The notes beneath the pieces were generated by a model, which saw nothing but the letters and a program-made list of their open reading frames with translations, searched no databases and had not been told where the DNA came from. From Sarcomyxa edulis (lineage: Eukaryota > Basidiomycota > Agaricomycetes > Agaricales > Mycenaceae): a stretch of 64,000 nucleotides of DNA. The stretch is taken from the NCBI GenBank assembly GCA_009761415.1, contig QUOL01000004.1:1488001-1552000 (forward strand), written 5' to 3'. The translations under genes were made by a program, and so were the position numbers. This document shows, in pieces, positions 12,900 to 24,862 of this stretch; the first letter of the stretch is position 1, and each line of letters opens with the position of its first letter.

Positions 12900-15632
12900 G
12901 GTTCAATTATATTTGTAAACAACTATCGACAGAAGAGAGGATTGACATGTTTGTTTTGGCTTCGTTTCGTTTCATGAGCGATGAGTGGCACAAGCAAGGA
13001 AGTTTGGTTCATTCATACTGTCACCCGACCGAAGGAAGGTAAGGAGGGGTTGTCAGAATGGAATGGTCACCGTGGATACAGGAGACATGGTGAACGATAA
13101 GACTCACAGGGCACATACGAGACATGACCGGTTGACCACCCGCACCCGCACCCCTGGGACACGGGAGGACGTGCATGGACGAAGAACCCGGGACCTCATC
13201 GTTCACGTTCCAAAGTAAAACCCACATCAGTTTCTCTAGACGGTGGTTGATTGGATTTTGTTTTTGCCAAGTTTACGATAACTATCAACAGATAGAAGAA
13301 ACAAGGTTTGAAGTGGTTTGTTTTGTTACAAAAGCGAGGAGTGACAGAAGCTGAACATGCAAGGAAATTTGATTCGTATATACTGTCCCACGCCCGAAGG
13401 AAGGCAAGGAGGGGTTGGTCAAAATGTAATGGAATGGTCGCCGTGAGTACAGGAGACTTGGCAAGCGCAAACGATGGGACTCACAGAGTACATACGAGAC
13501 ATAACCACCCGCACCCCTGGGACTGAGACACACGACAAGGTCCCGGGTCCTCCGTCCATGCACGTTCAGGTTCAGGTTCACGTTCTGGAGTAAAACGCAC
13601 ATCAGTATCTCTAGACGGTGATTTCAATTCGAATTTGGGTTTTTTGTTGCAAAGTTTACGATGGCAATTGACAGAAGAAAGAAAACATTTTGTTTCACGA
13701 GCGAGGAGTGACACAAGTTGAATATGCAGAGAAGTTTGATTCGTGCATGCTATGAAACGAACGGACGATGGGGTGAATACAACCGTTCAACAAACGAAAA
13801 AACGATACACTGGAGACTCACGAGACATGACCACCCCACCCATAAGACTGAAACACGGGAGGAAGTGCATGGACGAAGAACTCGGGACCTCGTCGTGCTC
13901 GTTGAAATTTACGTTCAAGTTCCAAAGTAGAACGTACATCAGTACACAGTAATTTGGATTTAGATTTGAGGTTTTTGTTGCCAAGTTTACGATATCTACC
14001 GACAGAATAAACAAGGATTGACATGTTTTGATTTGGTTTCGTTTTGTTCCACGAGCGAGGAGTGACACAAGCTCAACATGCTAGGAAGTTTGGTTTGTTT
14101 ATGCTGAGAAACGAACGGACGGACGACACGGTGAATACAACCGACGAACAAATTTAAAGAAACGATAGATTGGAGATTGGAGATTGGAGATTGAAGATTG
14201 GAGATTGGAGACTCACAGAGTACATACAAGACATGACATGGCCACTCCCACTCCCGACGTGCATCCGAGACGTCGTCGTTCACGTTCAAAATAAGAAGTC
14301 CACTGTGTTTCCCGAGCGAGGAGTGACACAAGCTGACCGAGGGGAGTTTGGTTCATTTATGCTGAAAAAAGAACGGACGAACGACGGGGTGGATACAACC
14401 GTTGAATAAACGAACAGATGATATTTGAGGATTGGAGACTCACAGAGGACATACGAGACTTTGACAGAAGAAAGAACAAGGATTGACATGTTTGTCATGT
14501 TTCACGACTCGGAGCGAGGAGTGGCACAAGCTGACCAAGCTAGGAAGTTTGGTTCGTTTATGCTGTCCACCACCCGCCCGCCCGAATGAATGAATAAGTA
14601 CAACCGACGACAAATCTAGACAAGGAGATTGAAGATAGAGACTCACCTAGTGTACATACGTGACACTCCCGGCCCCAGCCCTGGGACTGAGACACATGAC
14701 GAGGTCCCGGGTCCCGGGTTCTCCATCCACGTTCAGGTTCCAAAGTAGAACGTACATCAGTATCTCTAGACGATGATTTGTTTTGGATTTGGGTTGTTTG
14801 TTGCCAAGTTTATGATAACTATCGACAGAAGAAACAAGGAGTGACACGTGCTGAGAAGTTTGGTTCGTTTATGCTGTGTGAAACGAACGAACGAACGACG
14901 CGGTGGATACACGATGAACAAACAAACAAAAGATAGATTGGAGATTAGAGACTCACAGAGTACATATGAAACATGGCCATCCGCACCCGCACCCCTGGGA
15001 CTGACGGTGAGACACACCAAGAGGTGGATGATTGGGTTTTTGTTGCCAAGTTTACGATAACTATCGACAGAAAAAAGGATTGACATGTTTTGTTTTGGTT
15101 TCGTTTGGTTTCACGACTCGGAGCGAGGAGTAGCACAAGCTGAATATGCAAGGAAGTTTGCTTCATTTATGATTTTATCCTGAAAAACGAACGACGCGGT
15201 AAATACAACCGGCGAACAAATCCGAAACAACGGACGATAGATTGAAGTTTGGGAATGGGAACTCACAGAATACATACGAGACACGACCACCCGCACCCGC
15301 ACCCGCACCCCTGAGACTGACAGTGAGACACACGAAGAGGTGAATGATTGGGTTTTTGTGCCAAGTTTACGATGACTATCGACAGAAGAAACAAGGAGTG
15401 GCACAGGCTGAATATGCAAGGAAGTTTGATTTGTTTATGCTGAGAAAGGAAAAACGAACGAACGAACGAACGAACGAACGAACGACGCGGTGAATACAAT
15501 CGTTGAACAAATCAAACAAAAGATGGATTGGGATGGAGACTCACAAAATACATACGAGACACGACCACCCCACCCACTCCCGACGTACATCACATTCGCC
15601 TCACGTTCATGTTTCAAAGTAGAAAGATTGTG
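12900..15632 (-). repeat. Tandem array of nine decayed copies of the last two exons of the WLM protease gene
   Basis: Nine units of roughly 200-400 bases follow the stop codon of the WLM gene in its direction of transcription. Each unit, on the minus strand, holds a first zinc-finger half (W-x-C-x-x-C-T-L) ending at a GTGAGT donor, an intron-like spacer, a second half (NEPNFLACSACATPR-like), then a shared 3' spacer with GTAAACTTGGCAACAAAAAC. Donors lie near 15545, 15265, 14955, 14645, 14447, 14213, 13820, 13483 and 13104; second halves near 15385, 15120, 14838, 14515, 14310, 14055, 13697, 13335 and 12972. The first half is intact in four units. The second half is intact in none: Cys is changed to Tyr, Trp, Arg or Ser, deleted, or followed by a stop. 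An AACG microsatellite sits at about 15451-15484. Confidence 0.8.
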
Positions 15633-18587
15633 TCACGACTCCGAACGAGGAGTAGCACAAGCCGAACATGCGAGGAACATTGGTTCGTTTATACTATCCA
15701 CCACCCGCCCGAACAACAAACGACGCAACCGTTAAACAAACAAACAAACGATAGACGGGAGAGGGGACTCACAGTGTACACACTCGACACTCCCACTCCA
15801 GGCCCTGAGACTCGGAGTCGGGACCTTCACCTGCACGTTTAGATTCCGAAGTGGAAAGTCCAGGTCCCGAAGTGAACAGTCCACCGGTGACATTGACATT
15901 TATATTGACACTTGTACCTTCAACTTTGTACGGTGACGGTGATTTTCCCAGTTTCCGACCGCCATTGCCACTACCACCCCCACGACCAAGTTTCCGACCA
16001 CCCCCACGGTTGGATGTAGATGTGGATGTGGAAGTGGATGTGGGGGGTGCCATCCCGAGGGCCTCTTTCTTCCGTAGGTCGATCTCTGTTTGGAGGAGGG
16101 TCCCGAGTCTTATACCTTGTTTCTGACTCAGTTTCGGTGCAGGTATAGGTTTAACATCTGTAATCAGGCTTGTTGAGTTCTAAGAAGTACGGGTATGGAG
16201 AGGTGATGAGATCTAAGACATACCCTCTACCCTATTCCCCATCGTATACGTCGCCCCAGATCCAGATCCAGACGCAGACACGGAAGGAACGTCACAAGAT
16301 TTCGACGCGTCCCACCGTCCTCGTTTTCGTTCCCGTTCTCGTTCTACATCCCCCGTTTCGGTTTCGGTTTCGGTTTCGGAATCTGAGGAGATGACGATAA
16401 CATCCTCCTCGTCGTCCTCGTCTTCATCTTCTTGTTTTCGTTTTCCTTTCCCCTCCCGCTTTCTCGTCACTTCTCCCCTACCTTTGAGCCCACCCCTCGC
16501 CCCCCCAACCCCTTCCCCACCTCCACCTCCACCAACCCCAACCCCAACCCCAACCCCCCCACCTCCAACCCCAACCCCAACCCCACCTCCACCAACACCT
16601 CCACCTCCACCAACCCCCCCACCAACCCCCCCACCAAACTCAAACCCACCCACAAAATCAACCTCACCCCAACTCGTCTTCCCCTCCTCCACGCCACCCG
16701 TACTCTCCAAAAGTGCTCTGAGACGATCTTCGTCTGTTTCGAGGATTTGGATTGGTTCTGGGTCGGAGTCGGATTCTTCTTCGTCTGAGGAGGAGGAGGA
16801 GGAGGAGGAGTGGTCTTCGTCTTCGTGCTGGTCGCCGTCCTCTTCCTGCTCATCCTGTTTGTTGTCGTTTAAGGAGGAGGAGGTGGTGGTGGAGTGGTTT
16901 AAGGAGGAGGAGTGGTTTTGAGGCGGTAGGGATTTGGGTTTGACTGCAGGCACGAAAAGAATAATACAATCAACAACAGAAGAACATCCACTCTGTATGC
17001 AGATACGTACCTTCACCTTCACCTTCGTTTAGCCTCGGCGCTTGTACCGCCCTCAACCTCCTCTCAGCAGCCAACGCTCTCTCCTCCCTCGCGCGTTTAC
17101 TGTAGCCCCGAAATGCAACATTATCAACCATCAAGCATCAACTTACACCCATACACATCCAATTATACACACAAAATAGAAACGTACCTCCCAGCCTGTT
17201 TCCTAAACCCTGTCCCCGTTCCCGTACCCTTCTTTCCCCCCATTCCCATTCCCATTCCCTTCTTCCCTCCCTTTCCCCCCTCCCCCATACCCTCCGTACC
17301 ATCCGTACCCTCCGAGTTCATGCTATCAGCCAGCACAAGCCCCTCACCTACGAACACCCCCTCCCCCCGCACCCTCGTACCCGCTTTGCGACGTTTGGGT
17401 GTTTGCCGGCCTGTGTGGTTGGATGGGCCGGCTTGAGCTTGGGAGTGGGAGTGGGAGGTGGTTCGGCGGCGGCGGCGGGGGAGGAGGGGACGGGTGGGTT
17501 TGGGTTTTGTGTGCGGTTGGGCGCCGCCGCACTGTGGAGAGAGGGGGGGGGGAGGGGGGGGAGGGGGTTAGTTTGGTGTGGGAAGGGAAGGGTGAAGGGT
17601 AGAGGGATGTGGAGGGGGAGGGAGTGGGAAGGGAGGATAGAGAGTAGAAGAAACGGTGCATACCATATACTGCGGTAACTCCCCTGTTACGAATCCCTGT
17701 CCGCCGATCCTGGCGGAGTCGGCTAGTCGGGTTCCTGCGGACCAGTAGCCTGCGTACGGGGAGTGGTGGTGTGGGCAAGGGTGAGTGAGCTGTGAGTGGT
17801 GAGTGATACATGTAGAGAGAGAGTGATACGGGAAGAGGGAGGGAGGGAGACAGGGAGAGTGCGCATACCATCACCATAATACCCCCTCTGCTGGAGTGCA
17901 CGTACTTCTGTTGAGATTTGTTTCCAGAGGGCTTGGAATGCGGGTCCTGGCCATGCCAGTGGGTATGAGGTCTTGGGTTTTGGTGTATGTAGGAGGAGGC
18001 TTACCGTGGTTCATATGCTGATGGAAACGGTTAGATTCAGTATGCATGACGATGGTATGGGAATGGGATACAGTACTCACTTTGATATGTGCGAGCTATA
18101 CACGACGAAGCATGAGATACACCGATTACATGCGAGGTTTAGAACGGAACGGACTCACCTCATGACAAAGTGTGCTTAGTATATAAGATACAGACGCGAA
18201 TGAACCGTTCGCATTTCGTAGCACCAGCTCTGCTGCCCCATGAGCTCCAGCGAACCCAGGGGTTGAGGATGTGGCTCACCAACAGTCTCCCCCGCCTCCC
18301 AATTGCGCCCCGCGAACACCTTGTTATACTCGTACTACCACCAGCGCATCAGCCATATCCATATCCTCAGGTCCAGGTATACCGTATAGTCGACGGCGCA
18401 CCTCCTCGAGACTATTAACCACAAACCCATGTGCCTTCATAACCGGTCTAACCTGCGCCGCCAACGCGCGTAACAGCTGCACCGCATCCTGGTCCTGTTG
18501 TCCCCTATAAGCTGTTGGTAAGGCAGTGATGAAGTTGATGTGTGGATTTGGGTTGGACTGTTTCTCGTGCAATCGACTGTGCACCAT
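15633..18587 (-). CDS. WLM-domain (Wss1-like) metalloprotease with C-terminal RanBP2-type zinc finger
   Basis: By family, Wss1/SPRTN-type WLM proteases cut proteins crosslinked to DNA in the nucleus. Twelve exons fit by phase: 18402-18587, 18280-18334, 18159-18229, 18081-18095, 18005-18017, 17879-17946, 17664-17749, 17188-17531, 17011-17099, 16224-16943, 15773-16157, 15633-15693. The N-terminus (HINFITALPTAYRGQQD, EYNKVFAGRNWEAGE) leads to the zinc site LCHELAHIKHMNHGPAF, spread over four exons, then GYWSAGTRLADSARIGGQGF. The middle is low complexity: basic patches, Gly/Lys and Gly/Val runs, acidic Ser runs and a SUMO-interaction-like VIVISSDSE. The last two exons join into WECRVCTLINEPMFLACSAC, a RanBP2 finger with Trp and four Cys, followed by ATPRSES and TGA. 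The gene faces the Bqt4-like gene. Its last exon pair is repeated downstream as a decayed array. Confidence 0.85.
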
Positions 18588-18759
18588 CCTATCCTATCCT
18601 AACCCTAATAGCCGGTAACCCTAACTGGGTCTGGGTGGTGGAAGATGGTTTATTTGTTGATGTTATTTTCCGAGTGTCCCACCTGCACCTGCTCGTTGGT
18701 TCGCTTCCGTCTGCCATTGCAAACACAAACTAAGCTTGCCTTGTCCTCGACAGATAGAT
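18588..18759. promoter_or_regulatory. Bidirectional promoter with two telomere-type TAACCCTAA motifs
   Basis: This 172-base gap separates the start codons of the WLM protease and the Bqt4-like gene. TAACCCTAA occurs at 18600-18608 and again at 18616-18624, following a CCTAT triplet run next to the protease ATG. On the protease-sense strand these read TTAGGGTTA. AACCCTAA is the telo-box core bound by TTAGGG-type Myb proteins in several eukaryotes; function here is inferred, not shown. Confidence 0.5.
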
Positions 18760-20350
18760 ATGAACTTCAACTCATCTCGTCCCCCTCTCCCAACCCGCCA
18801 TGCAAATCCACACATAAAATCAACGAGTGCGTGCCACCGCTTCCTTTTTGTCCTAATCCACTAAAACTATGATGTTGAAAACGACGCTTGCTTTTAGTCG
18901 AGTCAGGAGCGTTACCGCCTGTCAAGTATCAGATTCTGAGTTGTGCGGGCCAGGATATACTCGTGAGTACCCCCTACTACTCTTCCAAACTACGTTGACA
19001 AACGAGGTTGCTGCTACAGGTCGGTAGGATGAAGATCGAAACACCAACGGTAACACCCCCTTCCCCCATCTCCCCAATCCACATCTAACCTTCCCCCCCC
19101 TTCTTTCCCCACTCCACAGACCTCAGGCCACGCATTCATCCTCCGGCGCTTCGACACCGGCGCAATCTCCCTAACCACAATGTTCCGCGCCGCCTTCCCC
19201 ACCGCCTCCGACACCGACGAAAAACGCGAAGTCGCATGGGTCAAAGACACCTACGACCTCCTCGGAAACAACGGGTCCTCCAAGGAACCCCATATAACCC
19301 GATTGGCGGGGACGTGGGTTTCGCCGGGGTTGGCGTTGGAGTTGGGCGGGGCGTATAGTTTGGGTGCGATTATTGGGGCTGTGGTGGATGCGAAGCCGGA
19401 TCCGGGGGCGAATTATAGACGGTCGGGGAAGGGGGGCACACCTAAATCGGTGGCGTCGCCTGCTGGGACGGGAAAGACGTCGTCTTTGCCAACCCCCTCG
19501 CCGACGGGCGGCGGCCTCACACAACCCAACCCCGCCAAGCGACGAAAGGAGTCTTCCCCAGGGCCAGCGCTAGCTCCAATCCCAGCACCAGCTATCACCG
19601 GCCCCCGCCGATCCACACGAACCAAAAGCCCCCCCGTCTCCAATCGATCAATGCCACCGCTCATCGCTAGCGTCCTTCCCGTTACTTCCCTCGTCCCCGC
19701 TATCGTTCCTTCTTCCACCACCAAGAAATCCACCACAGCCACACCATCGCAATCACAACGACGAACCCGCCAGGCCACCACACTACCCAGCGATGAAACT
19801 GCCGTCGACGCCTCTGAAGACACGAGCATGGACATGGACGGAGAAACAGACACGCTCGAAGACGTCGCATCCGCCGAGCTCCGAAGGGAAGATATGAAGG
19901 AACAGAAGGAGTTGATTGATTCGTTGAAGGCCAAACGACAGCGTGATTCCACTTCCACTTCCACCTCCTCCACGAACACCACGGACGCAAAGAAGAGAGT
20001 CCACCCAGAAGACTCCGACGCAACACTAGTGAACATGAAATTCGAACCGAAAGAACCAGAAGTCGGTGACCGCACCATCGCCACCGTCGGCGATCGCATC
20101 ATCGCCACCAACAGGCGCCTAGGAGGGGTAGGAAGGTTCCAGAGACTGGAACCGCAACAGAAATCTGTGGCGTGGGGGGTGGCGGCGTTTGCTTTTGGGA
20201 TGGGTGCTGTGTGAGTACTAGTGTGCTTTTTACTTGCTTGATATCTGTTCCATACTTCTGAATTTTTGAATTTTTGACGTTGAATTTTGTGTGGGTGCTA
20301 ATCTTTTGGTTTTTTTTGGTTGTAGGGCTTTCCTCCCGAATTTCTTCTAG
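18760..20350 (+). CDS. bqt4: Bqt4-like KilA-N/APSES-domain inner nuclear membrane protein
   Basis: Bqt4 tethers telomeres to the inner nuclear membrane in fission yeast; the role here is by family. Five exons fit by phase: 18760-18826, 18898-18962, 19020-19049, 19120-20210, 20326-20350. The N-terminal motif RPPLPTRHANPHI precedes the KilA-N-like domain: LPPVKYQILSCAGQDIL, VGRMKIETPT, HAFILRRFDTGAISLTTMFR and ISRLAGTWVSPGLALELGG (the last approximate at its first residue). A long basic, Ser/Pro/Thr-rich linker follows, with a predicted coiled stretch near RREDMKEQKELIDSLKAK. The protein ends in one membrane segment, VAWGVAAFAFGMGAVAFLP then NFF, completed by the last exon. The first exon (67 bases) is chosen because its phase and its sequence fit the family N-terminus. 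Confidence 0.82.
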
Positions 20351-21303
20351 GTCGTTTGGGTATCGCATCCACCAACCAACCAACGCCGCCGCTACCGTTG
20401 TTGTTGGACGTCCATTGCGCCCTCGATATCCTATTCCATCTCATCGTTATAGCTCGTTCTTTTGTGTGCTATCACTATCTATATATTTCCATTTCTCTCT
20501 CTTCTTCCTCCTTATATTCTCTCTCCTTTTTTCCTACTCTTCTCTTTTTCATCCTATTCTCTTCCTTTTCTTTTGAATGTTTTAAAGTTCCTGCAGATTT
20601 GAACTTCCAGATTTCGGATGACTTGACTGTATGATCACGACCGACCGACCGACCGACGTTTACGCCCTCCCCTCTCCTCCTACCTCCCGTTTGCCTCCTG
20701 CCTCCCTCTTCTCATTCCCCTCGAGCCTTACAGACTTCCCTTCCCCTGTCGATATTATCTCATCTCCATCTCCACGTCCACGTCCGGTTTTGACCCTTGA
20801 CTTTTATCCTCCTTTCATTCTCGGTAGTAGTAGTATTAGCATCAGCAGCAGCAGTAGTTAGTGATCTCTCCTCCCCCTTCCCCTTCTCCTTTCCTTACCT
20901 TTGTCTTTGTCTTTGTACGTCCGTCCGTCTGTTACTGTATATCTCGACGTCGATAAGAAATATACAAAATATATAAATTGCCTCTCTTTTCTCCTCGATT
21001 GTTCTCTTCCGAATGGAATGGGACGCGAATACTATCAAACTCTGCACGATCGAATCAATACAACGACGCGACGCGACGAGTTCTTAAGCTTAGGTGAGTT
21101 GAGAATGGGGCAAGTTAGGATTGACTGGTGGACTTGCAATTGTATTACAAGGGAAAGGGACAAATTTATCTATAGCTAATAGTATGTACTCGGAAAGTCC
21201 AAGTCTATAGAAACAAGGGGAAAAAAACAACAAACACATATACAACAATTCTTCGATTTCTTAGTCTAGATCTTTTATATCTCTCCTCCTCCGGCGTCTT
21301 CAA
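20351..21303. other. Intergenic stretch with simple repeats
   Basis: No gene is supported. The plus strand is rich in CT (20440-20580), then carries a short CGAC tandem at 20638-20657 and AGT/AGC triplets at 20825-20860. It is probably the 3' flank of the Bqt4-like gene and of the convergent phosphofructokinase gene. Confidence 0.5.
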
Positions 21304-21412
21304 AGCTTACTCGACTCAGGCCTACTCAGGCAACCAATGAATCAACTTCCTCGACTCCTCTTCAGACCCCCTCCTCACAGCTTACTCGACTCCGGCAACC
21401 CATGAATCAACT
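21304..21412 (-). repeat. Duplicated 3' end of the phosphofructokinase gene
   Basis: The block encoding the last residues of the enzyme ([12 protein letters not shown], 21375-21412) has a near copy at 21304-21346. The downstream copy shares AGCTTACTCGACTC and CAACCxATGAATCAACT on the plus strand. It differs by a ten-base insertion and a few substitutions, and has an early stop. The copy lies past the true stop codon and is presumably untranslated. Confidence 0.6.
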
Positions 21413-24400
21413 GCGGCCTCGCCACAAGCGCCTCCACCAACCCCTTCACATCCTCCCACCACGAATACCTCCCCCTCCGATTCCCCATATCCGCATGCTC
21501 AACCATATCCCTAACCCCAACCCACCTCACCGAATTCCCCTGAATCGTAATAACACCCGCACTCTCCGGATGCGCCACGCGGTACTTCGGGGGCTGCGAT
21601 ATCAGGAGGGCGTGTTGCCGTTCGAGGAATGACATGCATTTTAGGGCGAGTCGGACGGCGCGGGCGCGGTCCATTGGGGAGGGGATGCCGCCTTGGAGGG
21701 TGTGTCCTAGGGAGGCGGAGCGGGAGTCGAAGAGGGAGCCGCCTTCTTCTTTGAACATTTTGGTCATTACTTCGGTTGTGTAGACGGAGGAGGCGACTTC
21801 GTTGCTGGGAAAAAAGTTTGGTGGTGTTAGTGGGAATGATGATGATGGGTGGGTGGGGTGGGACGTACCGGATGACTATACGTCCTTCACTTTTGCCTGG
21901 TTCGTCGAGACTGTACCTCGTCTTCAAGAACCGAACGTCCCTTCGCAACGTATCGAGGTCCATGCCCTGTTCTGGGGTATACACCAAACACGCACCAGTC
22001 TATCACGCGCAAATCAGCACCTCATACAGAGACAGGCTCGATCAAAATGGACTCACAGCCAATGCACCCATAGTCGCGATATACCCACACTTCCCCCCCT
22101 GAGTCTCCACCACAAACACCCTATTCCGACTCGCACTCGCACTCTGCTTAATCGCATCACACGCATCCACCAACGCATTCAAACTCGTATCCGACCCAAG
22201 ACTATACTCCATCATCGGCACATTATTCGAAATCGTAGCCGGCAAATGACACATGGGGATATGAAACGCAGGATAACTCTTCCGTCCGGCTTCCAACTCC
22301 AACAACGCACTGAAGGCTTCGAACCCCCCGATCATCATGAAGCCGTTGATGTCGTGTTCTTGGAATTTGGCGGCGACGGCGCCGATGTCGATCGAGGGGA
22401 GTTTGCGGTTCGTGCCTAGTTCGGAACCGCCTCGGGGCATCCAGGAGTCGACGCCTAGCCAGGAGAGTTCGTGTAGGTTGTCGTCGAGGAGGCCGGGGAA
22501 GCCGTTGGAGATGGCGATGGGGGTGTGGCCTTGGCGGATGCAGTAGCGGACGGCTGCGCGGGTGGCGGCGTTCATGCCACCAGCTGGAGCTCCCATGCTG
22601 GAGGAGATAATGTTAGCTAGGGATAGTCCGCATTTTCTCGAGTATACTCACTGCATGATCGCGACACGCATTCTCTACAAAGAAAGGGGGAGTTGATGAG
22701 ATAGCATCGACGGAGGCGAAGCAAACGAACAGACCTTGTAAGCAGGCAACTTGTGCTCGTCATCCAAGACTGAAGTAGCGATAAATCCTTCCAAACTCTC
22801 CCTAAACTCCGGGTCACGTAGAGACATGGCTTTATCAAAGTCCTTGTCCTTGATCGCTTGGGTGACTGCGTTTGTCTGGTACGCCGGTGAACGTTTGATA
22901 AGGGAGATAGAGATAATTTGGACAGACCATAGCGACAGCCTCCATCAGCGGAACCCTCGTAATTTTGTTCTCTGAAATACCAATCATGTACGACGGTGTG
23001 TTGGGGTTCGCCTCGATCAAGGCTTCGACAGCCTCCACGCCTTGTAAAGTAGGCTGATAGGAACGATAAACCTGTCAGATCGATCTACAACATCGAGGTG
23101 GAAAGCCACTCACCAAAATCCTGTCAAAAGCGCAAGGCTTTCCGCCTCTCTGGATATGACCAAGAGTCGTGACTCGTGTATCTAGGCCCAATCTTTCTGT
23201 GAGTACATCCTTGACATATTCCGCACGGATAGGGTTCAGATCGCAGTCCTGAGCACCCTCGGCAACGATGACGATAGTTTTGCGTTTACCGATTTCACGG
23301 TGCTGAACGGGGTTCTTAGATTGAATGGTGATGAAGAAGATCGTGTTGAACTCACGCGGTGAATAGCGGCGCACATTTCATCCTCCCATGGGTTGGCTTT
23401 TGGCGGTCTCTCGGGAATGAAGATGAAATCAGCCCCACCGCTGTATAGTGAACGACATGAAATTAGCCAATGTCCAGCGGAAAAAGGCCAAAGTTACGCA
23501 CGCAACACCGGCAAGTAATGTCAACCATCCACAATGTCTACCCATGACCTCGAGTACGAACGCTCGCGAGTGACTGTACGCAGTAGAATTGATGTTATCC
23601 ATGGCTTCGCATATGCGATGGAGAGCGGTGACGGCGCCGATGGTGAGATCTGTCATGGACATATCATTGTCGATGGATCCAACCAGACCGACGATACGTA
23701 GGTGTCCATGCTTTGCAGCTTGTTCGGGCGTGATTTTGCCTGCAAATTGTGGAAAGGTTTATTATGATATTTACCAGGTGGTATGAGGCGCTTGGACGTA
23801 CCCTGCTTGGACAACTCGGCAATGAGTGAAGGCCATTCAGAACGGAACACATCTGCTCCTGTCAGGGAACCGTCTCCTCCACAAACTACTAGGGCGTCGA
23901 TACCCTCTTTGATGAGGTTATTGGCTGCTGCCAGACGACCCTCGGGAGTTCTGAATGTTTTCGAACGAGCTGTGCCGATGAGGGTTCCTCCCTAATGAAT
24001 AATGTCTGAAGTCAACACAGATGTTATCAACAGTCCGTGAATTGATACTCACTTCTGCGAACCATCCTCGAACATCATCCCAACCGACTCTGACGATATA
24101 TCTCCCTTTCAGTGTCCGTCCTCCGGGATGATCGCCTGTACCATCTCTCAACAATTCACCATCTCCGAAGCGTAGATTGTTGACAAGAGAGGGGTCATCG
24201 GACTCGTTGTCGTGTACTAGAGTCTGGGGGTGAAGGTGTAGTTCTGCTTGGGCCTTCTCGTATTCTAGATTACCGCGGACAAGTCCTTCGTATCCTTCGC
24301 GAACGATCCAAGTTTCACAGCCCCTATTAAGAGGTGGATAAAAATTTGCCAAAAATTAGAACAAAGGAACACGTTTGGATTGGAACAATGGCACGAAGAA

Positions 24401-24501
24401 TCGGATCCAACGTACTTCAGTATACCAGTTTTGACGACCGAACGAACGACAGCATTCATTCCGGCGCTGTCGCCTCCTGAAGTTAGGATAGCGATCTTCA
24501 T
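21375..24501 (-). CDS. pfk1: ATP-dependent 6-phosphofructokinase, eukaryotic duplicated form
   Basis: Phosphorylates fructose 6-phosphate to the 1,6-bisphosphate, the committed step of glycolysis in the cytosol. It begins [20 protein letters not shown], the ATP-binding loop. The N-half continues with [33 protein letters not shown] then [15 protein letters not shown], and [14 protein letters not shown]. The C-half repeats the fold for regulation: [56 protein letters not shown] and [13 protein letters not shown]. About nine short introns separate these blocks. An acidic insert follows LVRGN (DNESDDPS). The protein stops after ESSKL. The usual GTD triplet reads MTD here in the part I can join, which is one residue off consensus and should be checked against the exon join. 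Confidence 0.92.
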
Positions 24502-24862
24502 TTTTGCCTAGTGTTTTGGTATCCTTAGAGTACCACAAGTGTCTGCAACGACGATGGTCTCTGAGTAAAGGTAAGTTCGAGGTGATAGTGTGTCGGTGAT
24601 AGGGTGGATGGTAAGAAAGTCGAGGAGAAAGTTTGCATCCGGCTTTTTTGAGGACGGTGAGCACACAGGGCTGGATTCAGTAGAACGATCTAATCTAATC
24701 TTGCTTGAAATAGTTACCGTAGGCACCGAGGACTAGGCCTCGTCCGATCAAGCGGCGGCGAGCTCAACGTCTGGCACGATGGCCTCGGGCACTCTGCGGC
24801 ATCCACGGCATCTGATACATCTCCCGCTACGCCAACGACAACACGAACAATGTATATTTTTG

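Noticed and set aside
12900..15632. A CRISPR-like or centromere-like satellite, given regular repeated blocks
   Set aside because: Units vary from about 200 to 400 bases, have no constant repeat with unique spacers, and align with exons of the adjacent gene.
12900..15800. A protein with ten working zinc fingers
   Set aside because: No downstream unit keeps Trp and all four Cys, several carry stops or deletions, and the in-gene copy is followed by its own TGA.
16391..16921. Plus-strand open frame rich in Pro and Thr
   Set aside because: It is the shadow of exon 10 of the WLM protease on the other strand, driven by simple sequence.
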